A stretch of DNA of 64,000 nucleotides from CABZJG01 sp902512685 (GTDB lineage Bacteria; Pseudomonadota; Alphaproteobacteria; Rhodobacterales; Rhodobacteraceae): positions 1,922,001 through 1,986,000 of the forward strand of contig CP179201.1 of assembly GCA_051201605.1 (NCBI GenBank), in the 5' to 3' direction. Position 1 is the first letter of the stretch. Each line of letters starts with the position of its first letter. The position numbers were made by a program, and so were the translations under genes. The notes below the pieces were generated by a model. The model did not search any database. It was not told the origin of the DNA and saw only the letters and a program-made list of their open reading frames with translations. Positions 25,454 through 35,035 of the stretch are shown one piece after another.

Positions 25454-26622
25454 AGCGGGTCAGTATTTTGGGCGCTACTGGCTCTATTGGTCAAAATACA
25501 ATTGATCTTATTCGGCGCGATAAAAGTAACTTTGACGTGGTTGCGCTGACGGGTGGATGCAATGTGGCTTTGCTGGCAAAATCAGCCATCGAGCTTGGAG
25601 CCAATCATGCCGCTATTGCAGACGATAGGCTTTATAACGACCTCAAAGATACTCTGGCAGGCAGCGGTATCGGGGTCAGTGCGGGTAGACAGGCTATTGC
25701 TCAGGCCGCTGCAATGCCGGCCGATTGGGTGATGTCATCCATCGTTGGTGCAGCAGGGCTTGAACCGGGGTTGATCGCCATGTCCAATGGCGCGGATCTC
25801 GCCTTGGCAAACAAAGAAAGCATGGTGGCCGCTGGCGGATTGATGAAGGCAACCGCTGTAGAAAACAACGTTTTGATTTTGCCAACCGACAGTGAACATT
25901 CGGCTATTTTTCAAGCCCTTATGGGGCAAAGTAGAAGTGCTGTAGAGCGTGTTATTATTACCGCATCTGGCGGCCCGTTTAAGGACTGGGCAAACGCAGA
26001 ACTTGCGACAGTTACACCAGACCAGGCTATGGTTCACCCGAATTGGTCGATGGGAACAAGAATTACAATTGATAGCGCATCCATGTTTAACAAAGGGTTG
26101 GAGGTAATTGAAACAAAAGAGTTTTTTGAAATAGAAGCTTCCCAAATTGAAGTCGTAATTCACCCGCAATCCATTATTCATGCGCTTGTTGGATTCCACG
26201 ATGGCAATCTGCTCGCACATGTCGGGCCACCGGATATGCGCCACGCGATTGGATTCGCGCTTTATTACCCAGATCGCAAACCTTTGCCGCTCAACCGGCT
26301 TGAGTTGACCAAGATAGGGCGATTGGATTTCTCAGAGCCCGATTATAATCGTTTTCCAGCGCTTAAACTGGCCTATGATGTGCTTGAGTTGGGCGGCGTG
26401 GCTGGCGCAGTTTACAATGCCGCAAAAGAGGTCGCTCTTGATGCGTTTATTGCCCGCCAGATTGGGTTTTTAGATATGGCAGAGGCAGTGGACCGCACAT
26501 TACACCGCTTGTTTGCGGGAGCTTGTGAATTAAATAAAGATCAAGACCTTGATAATATCCTCCATGCAGACAACATGGGCAGGAAAATCGGGCGCGAAGA
26601 AATTCAGGCGCTAAGCGCATAA
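25450..26622 (+). CDS. dxr: 1-deoxy-D-xylulose 5-phosphate reductoisomerase
   Basis: NADPH-dependent first committed step of the MEP isoprenoid pathway, which supplies the substrate for uppS. 390 residues. N-terminal GATGSIGQNTIDLI (about 8-21), ALANKESMVAAG, LPTDSEHSAIFQ (metal-binding Asp/Glu), ASGGPF and HPNWSMGTRITIDSASMFNKGLE. ATG 25450 overlaps the cdsA stop (ATGA); a TTG at 25435 is rejected. Confidence 0.97.
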   Translation: MKRVSILGATGSIGQNTIDLIRRDKSNFDVVALTGGCNVALLAKSAIELGANHAAIADDRLYNDLKDTLAGSGIGVSAGRQAIAQAAAMPADWVMSSIVGAAGLEPGLIAMSNGADLALANKESMVAAGGLMKATAVENNVLILPTDSEHSAIFQALMGQSRSAVERVIITASGGPFKDWANAELATVTPDQAMVHPNWSMGTRITIDSASMFNKGLEVIETKEFFEIEASQIEVVIHPQSIIHALVGFHDGNLLAHVGPPDMRHAIGFALYYPDRKPLPLNRLELTKIGRLDFSEPDYNRFPALKLAYDVLELGGVAGAVYNAAKEVALDAFIARQIGFLDMAEAVDRTLHRLFAGACELNKDQDLDNILHADNMGRKIGREEIQALSA

Positions 26623-26638
26623 ACACAGGACCGTAACT

Positions 26639-27985
26639 TTGGATTTAATCTCAATTATCCCCGCTTTTGGTGGTCTTTTGCTGACACTGGCAGCTTTTGT
26701 TGTCGCATTATCTGTCATCGTAGCCGTGCATGAATATGGGCATTATATTGTTGCGCGCTGGTCCGGTATTCATGCCGAGGTTTTTTCACTTGGCTTTGGT
26801 CTGGTTTTACTATCAAGGATCGACAGCCGTGGAACCAAATGGCAAATAGCAGCCATTCCTCTTGGAGGTTACGTCAAGTTTCGCGGTGATAAAAATGCAG
26901 CCAGTCAGGCCGATAGCGCGGCGGCAAAAATGCAGTCAGCAAGTGAACGGCGCTCTTCGTTGTCCGGCGCCCCTCTTTGGGCAAGGGTGGCTACAGTGGC
27001 CGCTGGTCCAATGTTCAACTTTGCTTTTGCCATTTTGTTGCTTTCGGGGATTTCAATTTGGCAAGGTCAGTTGCGTGATCCGCTGACAATTGAAACCCTG
27101 CATCCGATGCCGTTTGAACATGGGCTGCAAAATGGCGATGTACTGCTCGCTATTAATGGTCAGACAATTCCAAAATTTGATCAACCTATTGCGATGCAAC
27201 AATTTTGGAATAATTTGGATGGCTCAAAGACCTATATTTATGAAGTTGATCGCTCTGGCCGACGCCTTGAAGTGTCCGGGCCAAATGTAAATCCGCCGCG
27301 GGTATTAAATGTTATGCCGCGCTCGGCAGCTGCAGATACGGGACTTCAAGAAGGCGATTTTATCATGGAAGTTCAGAGTGATAGGGTTGTTACCTTTAGT
27401 GATTTACGCCAGCATGTGGAAAACTCGAATGGGATGCCATTGCAGATTACTATCTGGCGAAACGGTCAGGAAATAGATTACACATTAACCCCTAAGGCCA
27501 TGGATGAGCCTGCCTCAAACGGTGGGTTTACAACGCAGTGGCGTATTGGCGTGGTTGGCGGGGGTTTTTTCTTTGATCCTGTGGTTTCCCCGCTCAGCCT
27601 AAAAGATGGTTTGACGGTCGGATTAAACGGGACTTGGGCAATTATTTCTGGATCGGTTTCGGGGTTGTATCATATCGTATCAGGCGACATCAGCAGCTGT
27701 AATTTATCTGGTCCAATTGGAATTGCTGAAACATCGGGTCAAATGGCCCGCCAGGGGGGGGACAACTTTCTTTGGTTTATTGCTGTACTCTCTGCGGCTG
27801 TGGGGATGATTAATCTTTTCCCTGTGCCGGTTCTAGATGGGGGGCATTTGGTATTTTTTGGCTATGAGGCTTTGACAGGCCGCCCCCCAAACGAGACTAT
27901 TTTGAATGCACTTATGATGGCAGGATTGGCAATTATTTTAAGTTTTATGATGTTTGCATTGGCAAATGACTTGATTTGCCCTTAG
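26639..27985 (+). CDS. rseP: RIP metalloprotease RseP (site-2 protease)
   Basis: Zinc intramembrane protease that cleaves anti-sigma factors and remnant signal peptides. 448 residues. The zinc motif HEYGH is at residues 31-35 in the first span. PDZ-type domains lie in the middle (about 125-290; PRSAAADTGLQEGDFI), and the C-terminal motif NLFPVPVLDGGHL supplies the third ligand. The start is TTG 26639, supported by AGGA at 26627-26630 eight bases upstream and by the lack of a nearby ATG. It lies between dxr and bamA. Confidence 0.94.
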   Translation: MDLISIIPAFGGLLLTLAAFVVALSVIVAVHEYGHYIVARWSGIHAEVFSLGFGLVLLSRIDSRGTKWQIAAIPLGGYVKFRGDKNAASQADSAAAKMQSASERRSSLSGAPLWARVATVAAGPMFNFAFAILLLSGISIWQGQLRDPLTIETLHPMPFEHGLQNGDVLLAINGQTIPKFDQPIAMQQFWNNLDGSKTYIYEVDRSGRRLEVSGPNVNPPRVLNVMPRSAAADTGLQEGDFIMEVQSDRVVTFSDLRQHVENSNGMPLQITIWRNGQEIDYTLTPKAMDEPASNGGFTTQWRIGVVGGGFFFDPVVSPLSLKDGLTVGLNGTWAIISGSVSGLYHIVSGDISSCNLSGPIGIAETSGQMARQGGDNFLWFIAVLSAAVGMINLFPVPVLDGGHLVFFGYEALTGRPPNETILNALMMAGLAIILSFMMFALANDLICP

Positions 27986-28024
27986 ATATTTATGCAATCG
28001 GAGCGATAATTATTCAATGCGGTT

Positions 28025-28053
28025 TTGACAAACAAGTGCTTTCCCGATAATCA
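28025..28053 (+). promoter_or_regulatory. Sigma-70-type promoter for bamA
   Basis: A perfect TTGACA at 28025-28030 and TAATCA at 28048-28053 with a 17-base spacer, lying 31 bases before the bamA ATG. This would give bamA, skp and the lipid A genes a promoter of their own inside the long gene run. Confidence 0.65.
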
Positions 28054-28083
28054 AAAAGCAGGAATTCAGAGCGGAGAAAGCTC

Positions 28084-30426
28084 ATGAGAGGCGTGCGGAA
28101 AATGAATTATTCTCAGTGGCTTGGCGGTAAGGCGCGTTGGAGTGGATTAAATGGCGCCCTTTTTGGTGCTGCACTTGTTTTGATGACTATTGTTTCAGGC
28201 ACTGTTTTCGCACAGGAATTTCGCTTTAGTTCGATTGATGTGTCGGGAAACCGCCGTATCGAAACGTCAACAGTTCTAAATTATGCAAATATCCCAGTTT
28301 CCCAAGTGGTAGATGCCGCAGAATTAAACACGGCGTATCAAAATATTTCTGACAGCGGGCTCTTTGAAAGCGTGGAACTGCAGCCCTTGAATGGGCGGTT
28401 GTTGATCAAGGTACAAGAATACCCAACGGTGAATCAAATCGCCTTTGAAGGAAATAAAAAGATCACCAATAAATCCCTTGAATCGCTTATCAGCGCCAAG
28501 CCCAGACGGGTATTCAATCCAACCGATGTCGAGCAGGACCTCGAGGCCATTGTGAAAGCCTATGCAGATATTGGCAACTTGGCTACCCAAGTGACGCCGC
28601 AGATTATACGCCAGTCAGATAACAGAGTTGATTTGGTATTTGAGATTTTCGAAGGTGGCACTGTTGAAATAGAACGGATTAGCTTTGTTGGTAATTCTGC
28701 CTTTAGTGATCGACGCTTGCGCCGGGTCTTGCAAACCAAGCAAGCTGGATTTTTAAGAGCCATAATTCAACGCGATACGTTTAATTCAGACCAAGTTGAG
28801 TACGACAAACAAATTTTGAAGGATTTTTACCAATCTAAGGGCTTTATTGATGCCCGGGTGAATGATGTAAAAGCTGAATTGGCCGAAGAGCGGGATGGAT
28901 ATTTCATCACGTTTAATCTACGCGAAGGGCAGCAGTTTCGGTTTGGAAAAATCTCTGCAACTTCAGATTTACCGAATGTGAACCCCAAAGAATTTTCTGC
29001 TGCATCAAAAATCAAAGAAAATTCAGTTTTCGCGCCGCTTGATGTCGAAAATGACATTGTCCGACTTGAGTATCTGGCGCTGCGCAAAGGTCTTGAATTT
29101 TTAAAAATCACACCGCGCATTGCGCGCGATGACGCCAATCAACTGATCAATGTAACTTTTGAGTTAACCCGAGGCGCTCGCCAATTTGTTGAACGCATAA
29201 ATATTGAGGGAAATACCGGAACATTGGACCGGGTTATTCGGCGGTATTTTCGCACAGCCGAGGGCGATCCGTTTAACCCCCGCGACATCGGCGCCACAGC
29301 CAGCCGTATCCGAGCCTCGGGCCTGTTTGCCAATGTGGACATCAGCTCACGCGATGGCTCTTCATCCGAACAGGTGATCATCGATGTGGCCGTGACTGAA
29401 AAAGCAACCGGATCATTGTCTTTAGGTGGCAGTTATTCCAGCGCTCAGGGATTTGGTGCGGCTCTAGAGTACGGCGAGAAAAATTTTCTTGGTCGAGGGC
29501 AATCTCTTTCCCTGGCATTAAAGGGGGGCACTGATAATCAGGTCTATTCGCTGCGCTTTACCGAGCCATCCTTCTTATACAATGATTTATCTTTTTCTCT
29601 GAACGCTGCCTTTCGGCAAACAGCTCAACAAAATTCTTTGTTTGATACCACTTCTATTATTTTCGAACCACAATTGGGCTTTCCGGTTGGCGAAGATGGG
29701 CGGTTGGCCCTTCGGATATTCAACAAAACTGATAATATTACGGCCGAATACACGTCAGGAGATGTCATTTCAACTGAGGCAACTCTACCTGAGGTTAGTG
29801 CAAACGGTGTGAGCTATACCTATAGTCTAGACACCCGCCGTAGCGGGTTCAATCCCGCAACAGCCTTGGTTTTGCAAGTTAACCAGGATTTTTCAGGTAT
29901 TGGAGGCGATACCACAAGTATTAGCACCACAGCAAAACTTGTAGGTCAGACCAAGGTTCTAAAGGACGCGGTCACGCTTCGAGCTACGCTTGAAGGAGGG
30001 GTATTGAATTATTCCAAAGGCCAAAGCCGAGTGATCGATCGCTTTAGGATGGGCAGTCAGGTTATGCGGGGGTTTGAGCCGGGCGGAATAGGCCCGCGCG
30101 AGTACGACACTGCAAATTCTGTGGATGATGCTTTGGGCGGCGAACAGTATTCGGCGGCCCGGTTTGAAGCAGATTTTCCACTCGGTATTCCTGAAGAATT
30201 TGGATTATCGGGAAGCATCTTTTATGATGTTGGCTCGCTTTGGGGCATTACCAGCAGCGATCCTGATCTGCTTTATAAGGACAGCAGCATGCGGCAAGTT
30301 GTGGGCGCTGCTATCTTATGGGCCACGCCCATCGGACCACTTCGGTTTAATTTCACCAGAGCCCTTAAAAAAGAGCAGTATGATAAAGAGCAAGATTTTG
30401 AATTTACGCTCTCAACCCAATTTTAA
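28084..30426 (+). CDS. bamA: Outer membrane protein assembly factor BamA
   Basis: Core of the BAM complex that inserts beta-barrel proteins into the outer membrane. 780 residues: signal peptide with a long n-region (cleavage near VFA-QEF, about residue 44), five POTRA domains (about 47-430), then the 16-strand barrel to the C-terminus. The barrel contains the VMRGFEPGGIGPR loop that matches the lid-lock VRGF motif, and the chain ends in ...FEFTLSTQF with a terminal Phe. ATG 28084 has GGAGAAAG upstream; ATG 28102 is an alternative giving a shorter signal. skp follows after two bases. Confidence 0.97.
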   Translation: MRGVRKMNYSQWLGGKARWSGLNGALFGAALVLMTIVSGTVFAQEFRFSSIDVSGNRRIETSTVLNYANIPVSQVVDAAELNTAYQNISDSGLFESVELQPLNGRLLIKVQEYPTVNQIAFEGNKKITNKSLESLISAKPRRVFNPTDVEQDLEAIVKAYADIGNLATQVTPQIIRQSDNRVDLVFEIFEGGTVEIERISFVGNSAFSDRRLRRVLQTKQAGFLRAIIQRDTFNSDQVEYDKQILKDFYQSKGFIDARVNDVKAELAEERDGYFITFNLREGQQFRFGKISATSDLPNVNPKEFSAASKIKENSVFAPLDVENDIVRLEYLALRKGLEFLKITPRIARDDANQLINVTFELTRGARQFVERINIEGNTGTLDRVIRRYFRTAEGDPFNPRDIGATASRIRASGLFANVDISSRDGSSSEQVIIDVAVTEKATGSLSLGGSYSSAQGFGAALEYGEKNFLGRGQSLSLALKGGTDNQVYSLRFTEPSFLYNDLSFSLNAAFRQTAQQNSLFDTTSIIFEPQLGFPVGEDGRLALRIFNKTDNITAEYTSGDVISTEATLPEVSANGVSYTYSLDTRRSGFNPATALVLQVNQDFSGIGGDTTSISTTAKLVGQTKVLKDAVTLRATLEGGVLNYSKGQSRVIDRFRMGSQVMRGFEPGGIGPREYDTANSVDDALGGEQYSAARFEADFPLGIPEEFGLSGSIFYDVGSLWGITSSDPDLLYKDSSMRQVVGAAILWATPIGPLRFNFTRALKKEQYDKEQDFEFTLSTQF

Positions 30427-30428
30427 AT

Positions 30429-30986
30429 ATGCTTAGGCGTATTTTCTGGCAAACTCTAGTAACGATCGCAATCAGCGTTATGGTCGCCACATCGGCTTTT
30501 GCCCAATCTACGCCTAACACTCAGGTTTTAGTCGTGGATTTGGACCGTGTCTTTACTGAAACCGTGTATGGCCAACGTTTGCAATCAGATTTTAGAGAAG
30601 CAGAACGAGCTTTAGGAAATGATTTTAACAGGATTGCAGGCGAGTTAATCGCTGAAGAAAAACAGCTACGAGATCTTCGGCCCGAAACACAGCCGGATGA
30701 ATTTCGTGAAATGGCCGAGGCCTTTGACGCCAAATCAACCAAACTCAGGTTAGAGCAATCTGAACGTAGAAATAAATTGAATCAAGACCTGCAACTCGCG
30801 CGTGAAAATCTATTGCGTCAATTAGGCCAAATATTTTCACAGTTGATGCAAGAAAGCGGCGCATCCATTTTAATTCAAAAAGATGATCAACGTATGATTG
30901 TCTTTCCGCAAGCCGATATTACGCAATCTGCGATTGCTTTGATAGATCAGCGATTGGGCAATGGTATAGCAACACCTGAAAACTAG
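30429..30986 (+). CDS. skp: Periplasmic chaperone Skp/OmpH family
   Basis: Holdase that escorts unfolded outer-membrane proteins to BamA. 185 residues: a signal peptide (cleavage near AFA-QST, about 25), a short beta core starting TQVLVVDLDRVF, then a long charged coiled-coil (about 55-145), as in Skp tentacles. It begins two bases after bamA. The next gene is fabZ; lpxD, often found at this point in other proteobacteria, is not here. Confidence 0.92.
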   Translation: MLRRIFWQTLVTIAISVMVATSAFAQSTPNTQVLVVDLDRVFTETVYGQRLQSDFREAERALGNDFNRIAGELIAEEKQLRDLRPETQPDEFREMAEAFDAKSTKLRLEQSERRNKLNQDLQLARENLLRQLGQIFSQLMQESGASILIQKDDQRMIVFPQADITQSAIALIDQRLGNGIATPEN

Positions 30987-31003
30987 ATTTCACCAACCCT
31001 TTA

Positions 31004-31032
31004 TTGGACGAAAGCAGACTACAGTTTTATAC
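31004..31032 (+). promoter_or_regulatory. Weak candidate promoter upstream of fabZ
   Basis: TTGGAC (31004-31009), 17 bases, TTATAC (31027-31032), in the 120-base gap between skp and fabZ. The match is moderate. It would let the lipid A genes be expressed apart from bamA-skp. Confidence 0.33.
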
Positions 31033-31106
31033 CCCATGCAGATCACCCCTTGCTGCAAACCGCTCAGATTGCTAGGACTTTTAGAAATGAAAGATAAAGG
31101 TTGAAA

Positions 31107-31574
31107 ATGAGCAGTCAGTCTCTGAGCGCAGATATCCAACTCATCCAGCGAATTTTACCTCACAGGTATCCTTTTTTATTGGTGGATAAGGTGGTGGATA
31201 TAAATGGAACCCACTCGGCCAAAGGCTTGAAAAACGTGACCATGAACGAGCCGCATTTTCAGGGCCATTTTCCGGGCAACCCGATTATGCCGGGTGTCAC
31301 AATTGTCGAGGCTATGGCGCAAACAGCAGCCGTTATGGTTGGAACCGCGTTAGATTTGGCCGACAAAGATTTGCTGATTTACTTTATGGCAATTGATAAG
31401 TGTAAATTTCGCCGCAAAGTCGTTCCGGGGGATGTTTTGGAAATGCAACTGACCACCCTGCGCGGCAAACCCGGCGGCAAGGTCTGGAAGTTTGGGGGTG
31501 TCGCTACTGTCGAGGGCGAGATGGCCGCAGAGGCTGAGTTTACTGCAATGATGGATTTGCCTCAGGAGGCGTAG
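31107..31574 (+). CDS. fabZ: 3-hydroxyacyl-ACP dehydratase FabZ
   Basis: Dehydrates 3-hydroxyacyl-ACP in fatty-acid elongation and competes with LpxA for the same acyl-ACP. 155 residues. HRYPFLLVDKV at 19-29; the active-site His54 (GHFPGNP) and Glu68 (VEAMAQ) are present. ATG 31107 is chosen because AAAGG (31096-31100) is six bases upstream; a TTG at 31101 would be too close. lpxA begins one base after the stop. Confidence 0.96.
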   Translation: MSSQSLSADIQLIQRILPHRYPFLLVDKVVDINGTHSAKGLKNVTMNEPHFQGHFPGNPIMPGVTIVEAMAQTAAVMVGTALDLADKDLLIYFMAIDKCKFRRKVVPGDVLEMQLTTLRGKPGGKVWKFGGVATVEGEMAAEAEFTAMMDLPQEA

Positions 31575-31575
31575 A

Positions 31576-32367
31576 ATGAGCAATTCCTTTGTCCATCCCA
31601 GTGCGATTATAGAACCGGGCGCAGCTCTGGGCGAGGGCTGCCATATTGGACCATTTTGCCACGTTGGAGCGGAAGTAACCCTTGGCGATCAGGTGACTTT
31701 GAAAAGTCATGTCGTTGTAAGCGGTAAAACCGATATCGGAGAAGAAACGATTGTTTTTCCCTTTTCGGTTTTGGGCGAAATTCCGCAAGATAAAAAGTTC
31801 AAAGGTGAAAAGACCTCCCTCAGCATAGGGTCGCGCAACCGCATTCGTGAACATGTTACTATGAACACCGGCACAACGGGCGGCGGCGGTCTAACGCGTG
31901 TTGGCGATGATGGCTTGTTCATGGCTGGGTGCCATGTGGCGCATGATGTTCATATCCACAACCGGGTGATCTTGGTCAATAATGCGGCAGTTGCGGGCCA
32001 TTGTGTTATAGAAGATGACGTCATTGTTGGCGGTCTGTCAGGTCTTCATCAATTTGTGCGCATCGGGCAGGGTGCCATCATCGGGGCGGTGACAATGGTG
32101 ACTAATGATGTCATTCCCCACGGTTTGGTCCAGGCGCCGCGCGGCGAGCTGCATGGTTTAAACCTCGTGGGGCTTAAACGGCGGGGGGTTGCACGTGCAG
32201 ATATCACAGCTTTGCGGGCAGCTTTTCAGATGCTGGCCCAGGGTGAGGGCGCGTTTCAAGAGCGTGCCAAGCGATTGGGTGAGGAAACCGATAGCGACTA
32301 TGTTCAACAAATTGTTGATTTTGTCACCGGCGCATCAGATCGATCTTTTTTAACACCCGGCGAATGA
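31576..32367 (+). CDS. lpxA: UDP-N-acetylglucosamine acyltransferase
   Basis: First step of lipid A synthesis: transfers 3-hydroxyacyl from ACP to UDP-GlcNAc. 263 residues, normal. The N-terminal two-thirds is a left-handed beta-helix of hexapeptide repeats (VHPSAIIEPGAALGEGCHIGPF onward); the catalytic His lies in CHVAHDVHIHNRV near residue 118-125. The C-terminal helical domain contains NLVGLKRRGV. It is followed directly by lpxI. Confidence 0.97.
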   Translation: MSNSFVHPSAIIEPGAALGEGCHIGPFCHVGAEVTLGDQVTLKSHVVVSGKTDIGEETIVFPFSVLGEIPQDKKFKGEKTSLSIGSRNRIREHVTMNTGTTGGGGLTRVGDDGLFMAGCHVAHDVHIHNRVILVNNAAVAGHCVIEDDVIVGGLSGLHQFVRIGQGAIIGAVTMVTNDVIPHGLVQAPRGELHGLNLVGLKRRGVARADITALRAAFQMLAQGEGAFQERAKRLGEETDSDYVQQIVDFVTGASDRSFLTPGE

Positions 32368-32368
32368 T

Positions 32369-33181
32369 ATGACATCGGGTCTTGCAATACTTGCAGGGGA
32401 TGGGCAATTGCCAGTGCAACTACACCAAGCTGTGCCAGATGCGCTATGTGTCGTCTTTGAAGGTATGGCGCACCAATTAAATGCAAAAAACATACAGATC
32501 TGTCAGTTTGAAAAATTGAACAGTCTGTTTGAGCTTTTAAAGCATCATGAGATTTCACACGTCGTTATGGCCGGGGCAATGTCGCGGCCCCAACTTGATC
32601 CTGCAAAGTTCGATGCGTTTATGAAAAACATTGCGCGTGATTTCATAAAAGTTTTGCAAAAAGGCGACGATACAGTTCTTCGGTACGTGATTACACTTTT
32701 TGAAGATCAGGGTTTTTCGGTTATCGCCCCACAGGATGTGGCTTTAGAATTAACGCTGCCGGAAGGTTTGGCTGTCGGCGCGCCGGCGGATGTAATATTG
32801 GCTGATATTATTTTTGCGGATCGCATTCTTCACCAAATGGGCGCGCTGGATATCGGCCAGGGCGTGGTGGTGGAAGGGGGCCATGTTCTTGGGATTGAGA
32901 CCTTGCAAGGCACCGAGGCCCTTTTGGATTTTGTGGCCACCACTCAAAGCTCTTTGCGCTCTTCTCAGGGTGGAGTTTTGGTTAAACGCCCCAAAGCTCA
33001 TCAAGATATGCGGGTTGATGTTCCAACCATCGGGCCGCAAACAATTCAACAAGTGGCCAATGCGGGATTGTCCGGGCTCGTGATCTCCCCAGAAAATGTA
33101 TTGGTACTTGAGCGGGAAAAAACTATTTTCCTAGCCAAATCATTGGGTATTTTCATTTGGGTGCAGGAACCTAAGCTATGA
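32369..33181 (+). CDS. lpxI: UDP-2,3-diacylglucosamine pyrophosphatase LpxI (DUF1009)
   Basis: Hydrolyses UDP-2,3-diacylglucosamine to lipid X. LpxI replaces the unrelated LpxH in most alphaproteobacteria. 270 residues. The N-terminal domain starts LAILAGDGQLP; the C-terminal catalytic domain carries KRPKAHQDMRVDVPTIGP with the key Asp, and TLEREKTIF-like LVLEREKTIFLA near the end. The overlap with lpxB (four bases) and position between lpxA and lpxB confirm the role. Confidence 0.94.
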   Translation: MTSGLAILAGDGQLPVQLHQAVPDALCVVFEGMAHQLNAKNIQICQFEKLNSLFELLKHHEISHVVMAGAMSRPQLDPAKFDAFMKNIARDFIKVLQKGDDTVLRYVITLFEDQGFSVIAPQDVALELTLPEGLAVGAPADVILADIIFADRILHQMGALDIGQGVVVEGGHVLGIETLQGTEALLDFVATTQSSLRSSQGGVLVKRPKAHQDMRVDVPTIGPQTIQQVANAGLSGLVISPENVLVLEREKTIFLAKSLGIFIWVQEPKL

Positions 33182-34341
33182 TAGTTTTCATCATTGCAGG
33201 CGAGGCCTCAGGTGACAAACTGGGCGCCGCGATGATGAAAGGGTTCAAAGAACAAACTACACAAGAAATCGAATTCATTGGCGTCGGCGGTGCTTTAATG
33301 GAGGAAATGGGTTTCACCAGTCTTTTCCCGATGGAAGAAATTTCTTTGATGGGAATTTCAGAAATCCTAAGCCAATATCGGCATTTAAAACGGCGCATAG
33401 GTCAGACGGCTTCGGCCGTTTTAAAAGAAAAGCCTGATGTGTTGATCACAATCGACCTTCCGGAATTTTCCTTTCGTGTGGCAAATTTGGTCAAGCAGAC
33501 CTCAAATATACCCACGGTTCATTATGTAGCGCCGACAGTATGGGCTTGGCGGCCAGCACGTGCGCGCAAGATCGCGAAATATATAGATCACCTTCTGGCC
33601 CTGTTTCCGTTTGAGCCGCCCTTGATGCAGGCCGCTGGAATGAGCTGTGACTTTGTCGGGCATCCCGTAATTGACGACCCCATTGCTACACAGCAGGATA
33701 TTAATGATTTTAGATCACAGTTCGGGCTGAACTCGTCGCCTGTTTTGTTATGTTTGCCAGGCTCAAGGCGCGCTGAAATAAAGCGCTTAGCCCCAGTTTT
33801 TGAAAAAAGCTTGGCAAAAGTGAAAGCCGTCTATCCCCAGATGAATGTAGTCCTTCCTGCAGCCCCCTCGGTTGCTGAATTGGTGTTAGATACAGTCCGC
33901 CATTGGGTCCATAAGCCGATTGTTTTGGATCCGCGTGAATTTACTTTGGATCAGGCAAGCGACTTAAAAAGGGCAGCATTTAAATCTGCAGATGTCGCAT
34001 TGGCCGCATCTGGCACGGTCTCTTTAGAATTGGCGGTCAATCAAACGCCTATGGTTATTGCCTATGATATGAACTGGATCTCTCGTCAGGTTATCGGGCG
34101 AATGTTGCAGGTTGATAGCGTTAATCTTGTAAATTTGGTTTCTAACACGCGCACGGTTCCCGAATATATCGGCAAAGCCTGCCAGCCAGTCGCAATTGCA
34201 TCCGCAATATGCGATGTTTTAGAAGCCCCCACGACCCAAATTGAAGCTATGCAGAGCACGGTAGAACGCTTGAAATCGCCTATATCAACGCCCGGGATAT
34301 CTGCAGCAAAGTCGGTTCTAGATTTCCTGAAAAGCCGCTAG
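33178..34341 (+). CDS. lpxB: Lipid-A-disaccharide synthase
   Basis: Joins UDP-diacylglucosamine and lipid X to form the lipid A disaccharide; membrane-associated GT19 glycosyltransferase. 387 residues. Motifs: IAGEASGDKLGA (5-16), HYVAPTVWAWRPARARKI (about 119-136), CLPGSRRAEIKRLAP and a C-terminal AASGTVSLELA block. It is the last gene of the plus-strand run. Its TAG and the TAG of the convergent IalB-family gene share the bases CTAG. Confidence 0.96.
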   Translation: MIVFIIAGEASGDKLGAAMMKGFKEQTTQEIEFIGVGGALMEEMGFTSLFPMEEISLMGISEILSQYRHLKRRIGQTASAVLKEKPDVLITIDLPEFSFRVANLVKQTSNIPTVHYVAPTVWAWRPARARKIAKYIDHLLALFPFEPPLMQAAGMSCDFVGHPVIDDPIATQQDINDFRSQFGLNSSPVLLCLPGSRRAEIKRLAPVFEKSLAKVKAVYPQMNVVLPAAPSVAELVLDTVRHWVHKPIVLDPREFTLDQASDLKRAAFKSADVALAASGTVSLELAVNQTPMVIAYDMNWISRQVIGRMLQVDSVNLVNLVSNTRTVPEYIGKACQPVAIASAICDVLEAPTTQIEAMQSTVERLKSPISTPGISAAKSVLDFLKSR

Positions 34342-34922
34342 TTTTGAAGCATTGTTGCTTTTTGATAGGCGGCTGTAAAACCTTTTAAAGACAGTTCAAT
34401 AATAACATTTTCATTGGGAAGAGATAGGTGTGCTATAATGATCTGAGCAACCAGACCTTTTTTCATCAAAACAATATCATCTTCGGTCAAGCCAATACGG
34501 GCAATACAGCCCACCGATGTACAAAATGAATAGGGGTATTTTTTACTGGTTTCGGGACCAAAAGAAATCGTAAGCGGAATATTAAGTAAAGTTTCAAGTG
34601 GAACGATAATATTAGCCGCTGCAACGGCTGGTTGGCCTGCGGGAAGTTTAAATAATACAACTTCTGCCATTGGCTCATTTTTGTTGTTGATCAGAATCTG
34701 GGTCAATTCGCATGGATCATTGCCATCTTGGGTGCGAACACAGCGGATATTCCAATCGCCAACACGCTCGGCAATATATGGTTGACCGATTTCAGGTGTC
34801 GGCACAGCCAATCCCAATGACAATCCTTCACCCGCCTCGGCATTCTGTGCCCACAGAACTTCCATTGACGCAAAAAGTGAAAAAACAAAAAAGAAAAAGA
34901 CTGTAATGAACCGGTTTAACAT
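34338..34922 (-). CDS. Invasion-associated locus B (IalB) family protein
   Basis: 194-residue exported protein. Signal peptide with very hydrophobic FFFFVFSLFASMEVLW, cleaved near LWA-QNA (about 25). The IalB domain follows: RVGDWNIRCV..., paired cysteines (CVRT...DPCEL and YSFCTSVGCIARIGL), as is typical of this family. IalB proteins are common in non-pathogenic alphaproteobacteria and are thought to act in the envelope; the name comes from Bartonella and does not imply virulence. ATG 34922 has CGGAG eight bases upstream. It is convergent with lpxB. Confidence 0.88.
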   Translation of the reverse strand: MLNRFITVFFFFVFSLFASMEVLWAQNAEAGEGLSLGLAVPTPEIGQPYIAERVGDWNIRCVRTQDGNDPCELTQILINNKNEPMAEVVLFKLPAGQPAVAAANIIVPLETLLNIPLTISFGPETSKKYPYSFCTSVGCIARIGLTEDDIVLMKKGLVAQIIIAHLSLPNENVIIELSLKGFTAAYQKATMLQN

Positions 34923-35035
34923 CAATTGAACTCCGCTGATTATAGCTGCGTAATATCACGCAATTTAGCGGATGTCATGGGGCATGAATTGAATGAGCAT
35001 GAAAAAACGGAGATAATTCATTACTATATGCCAAT

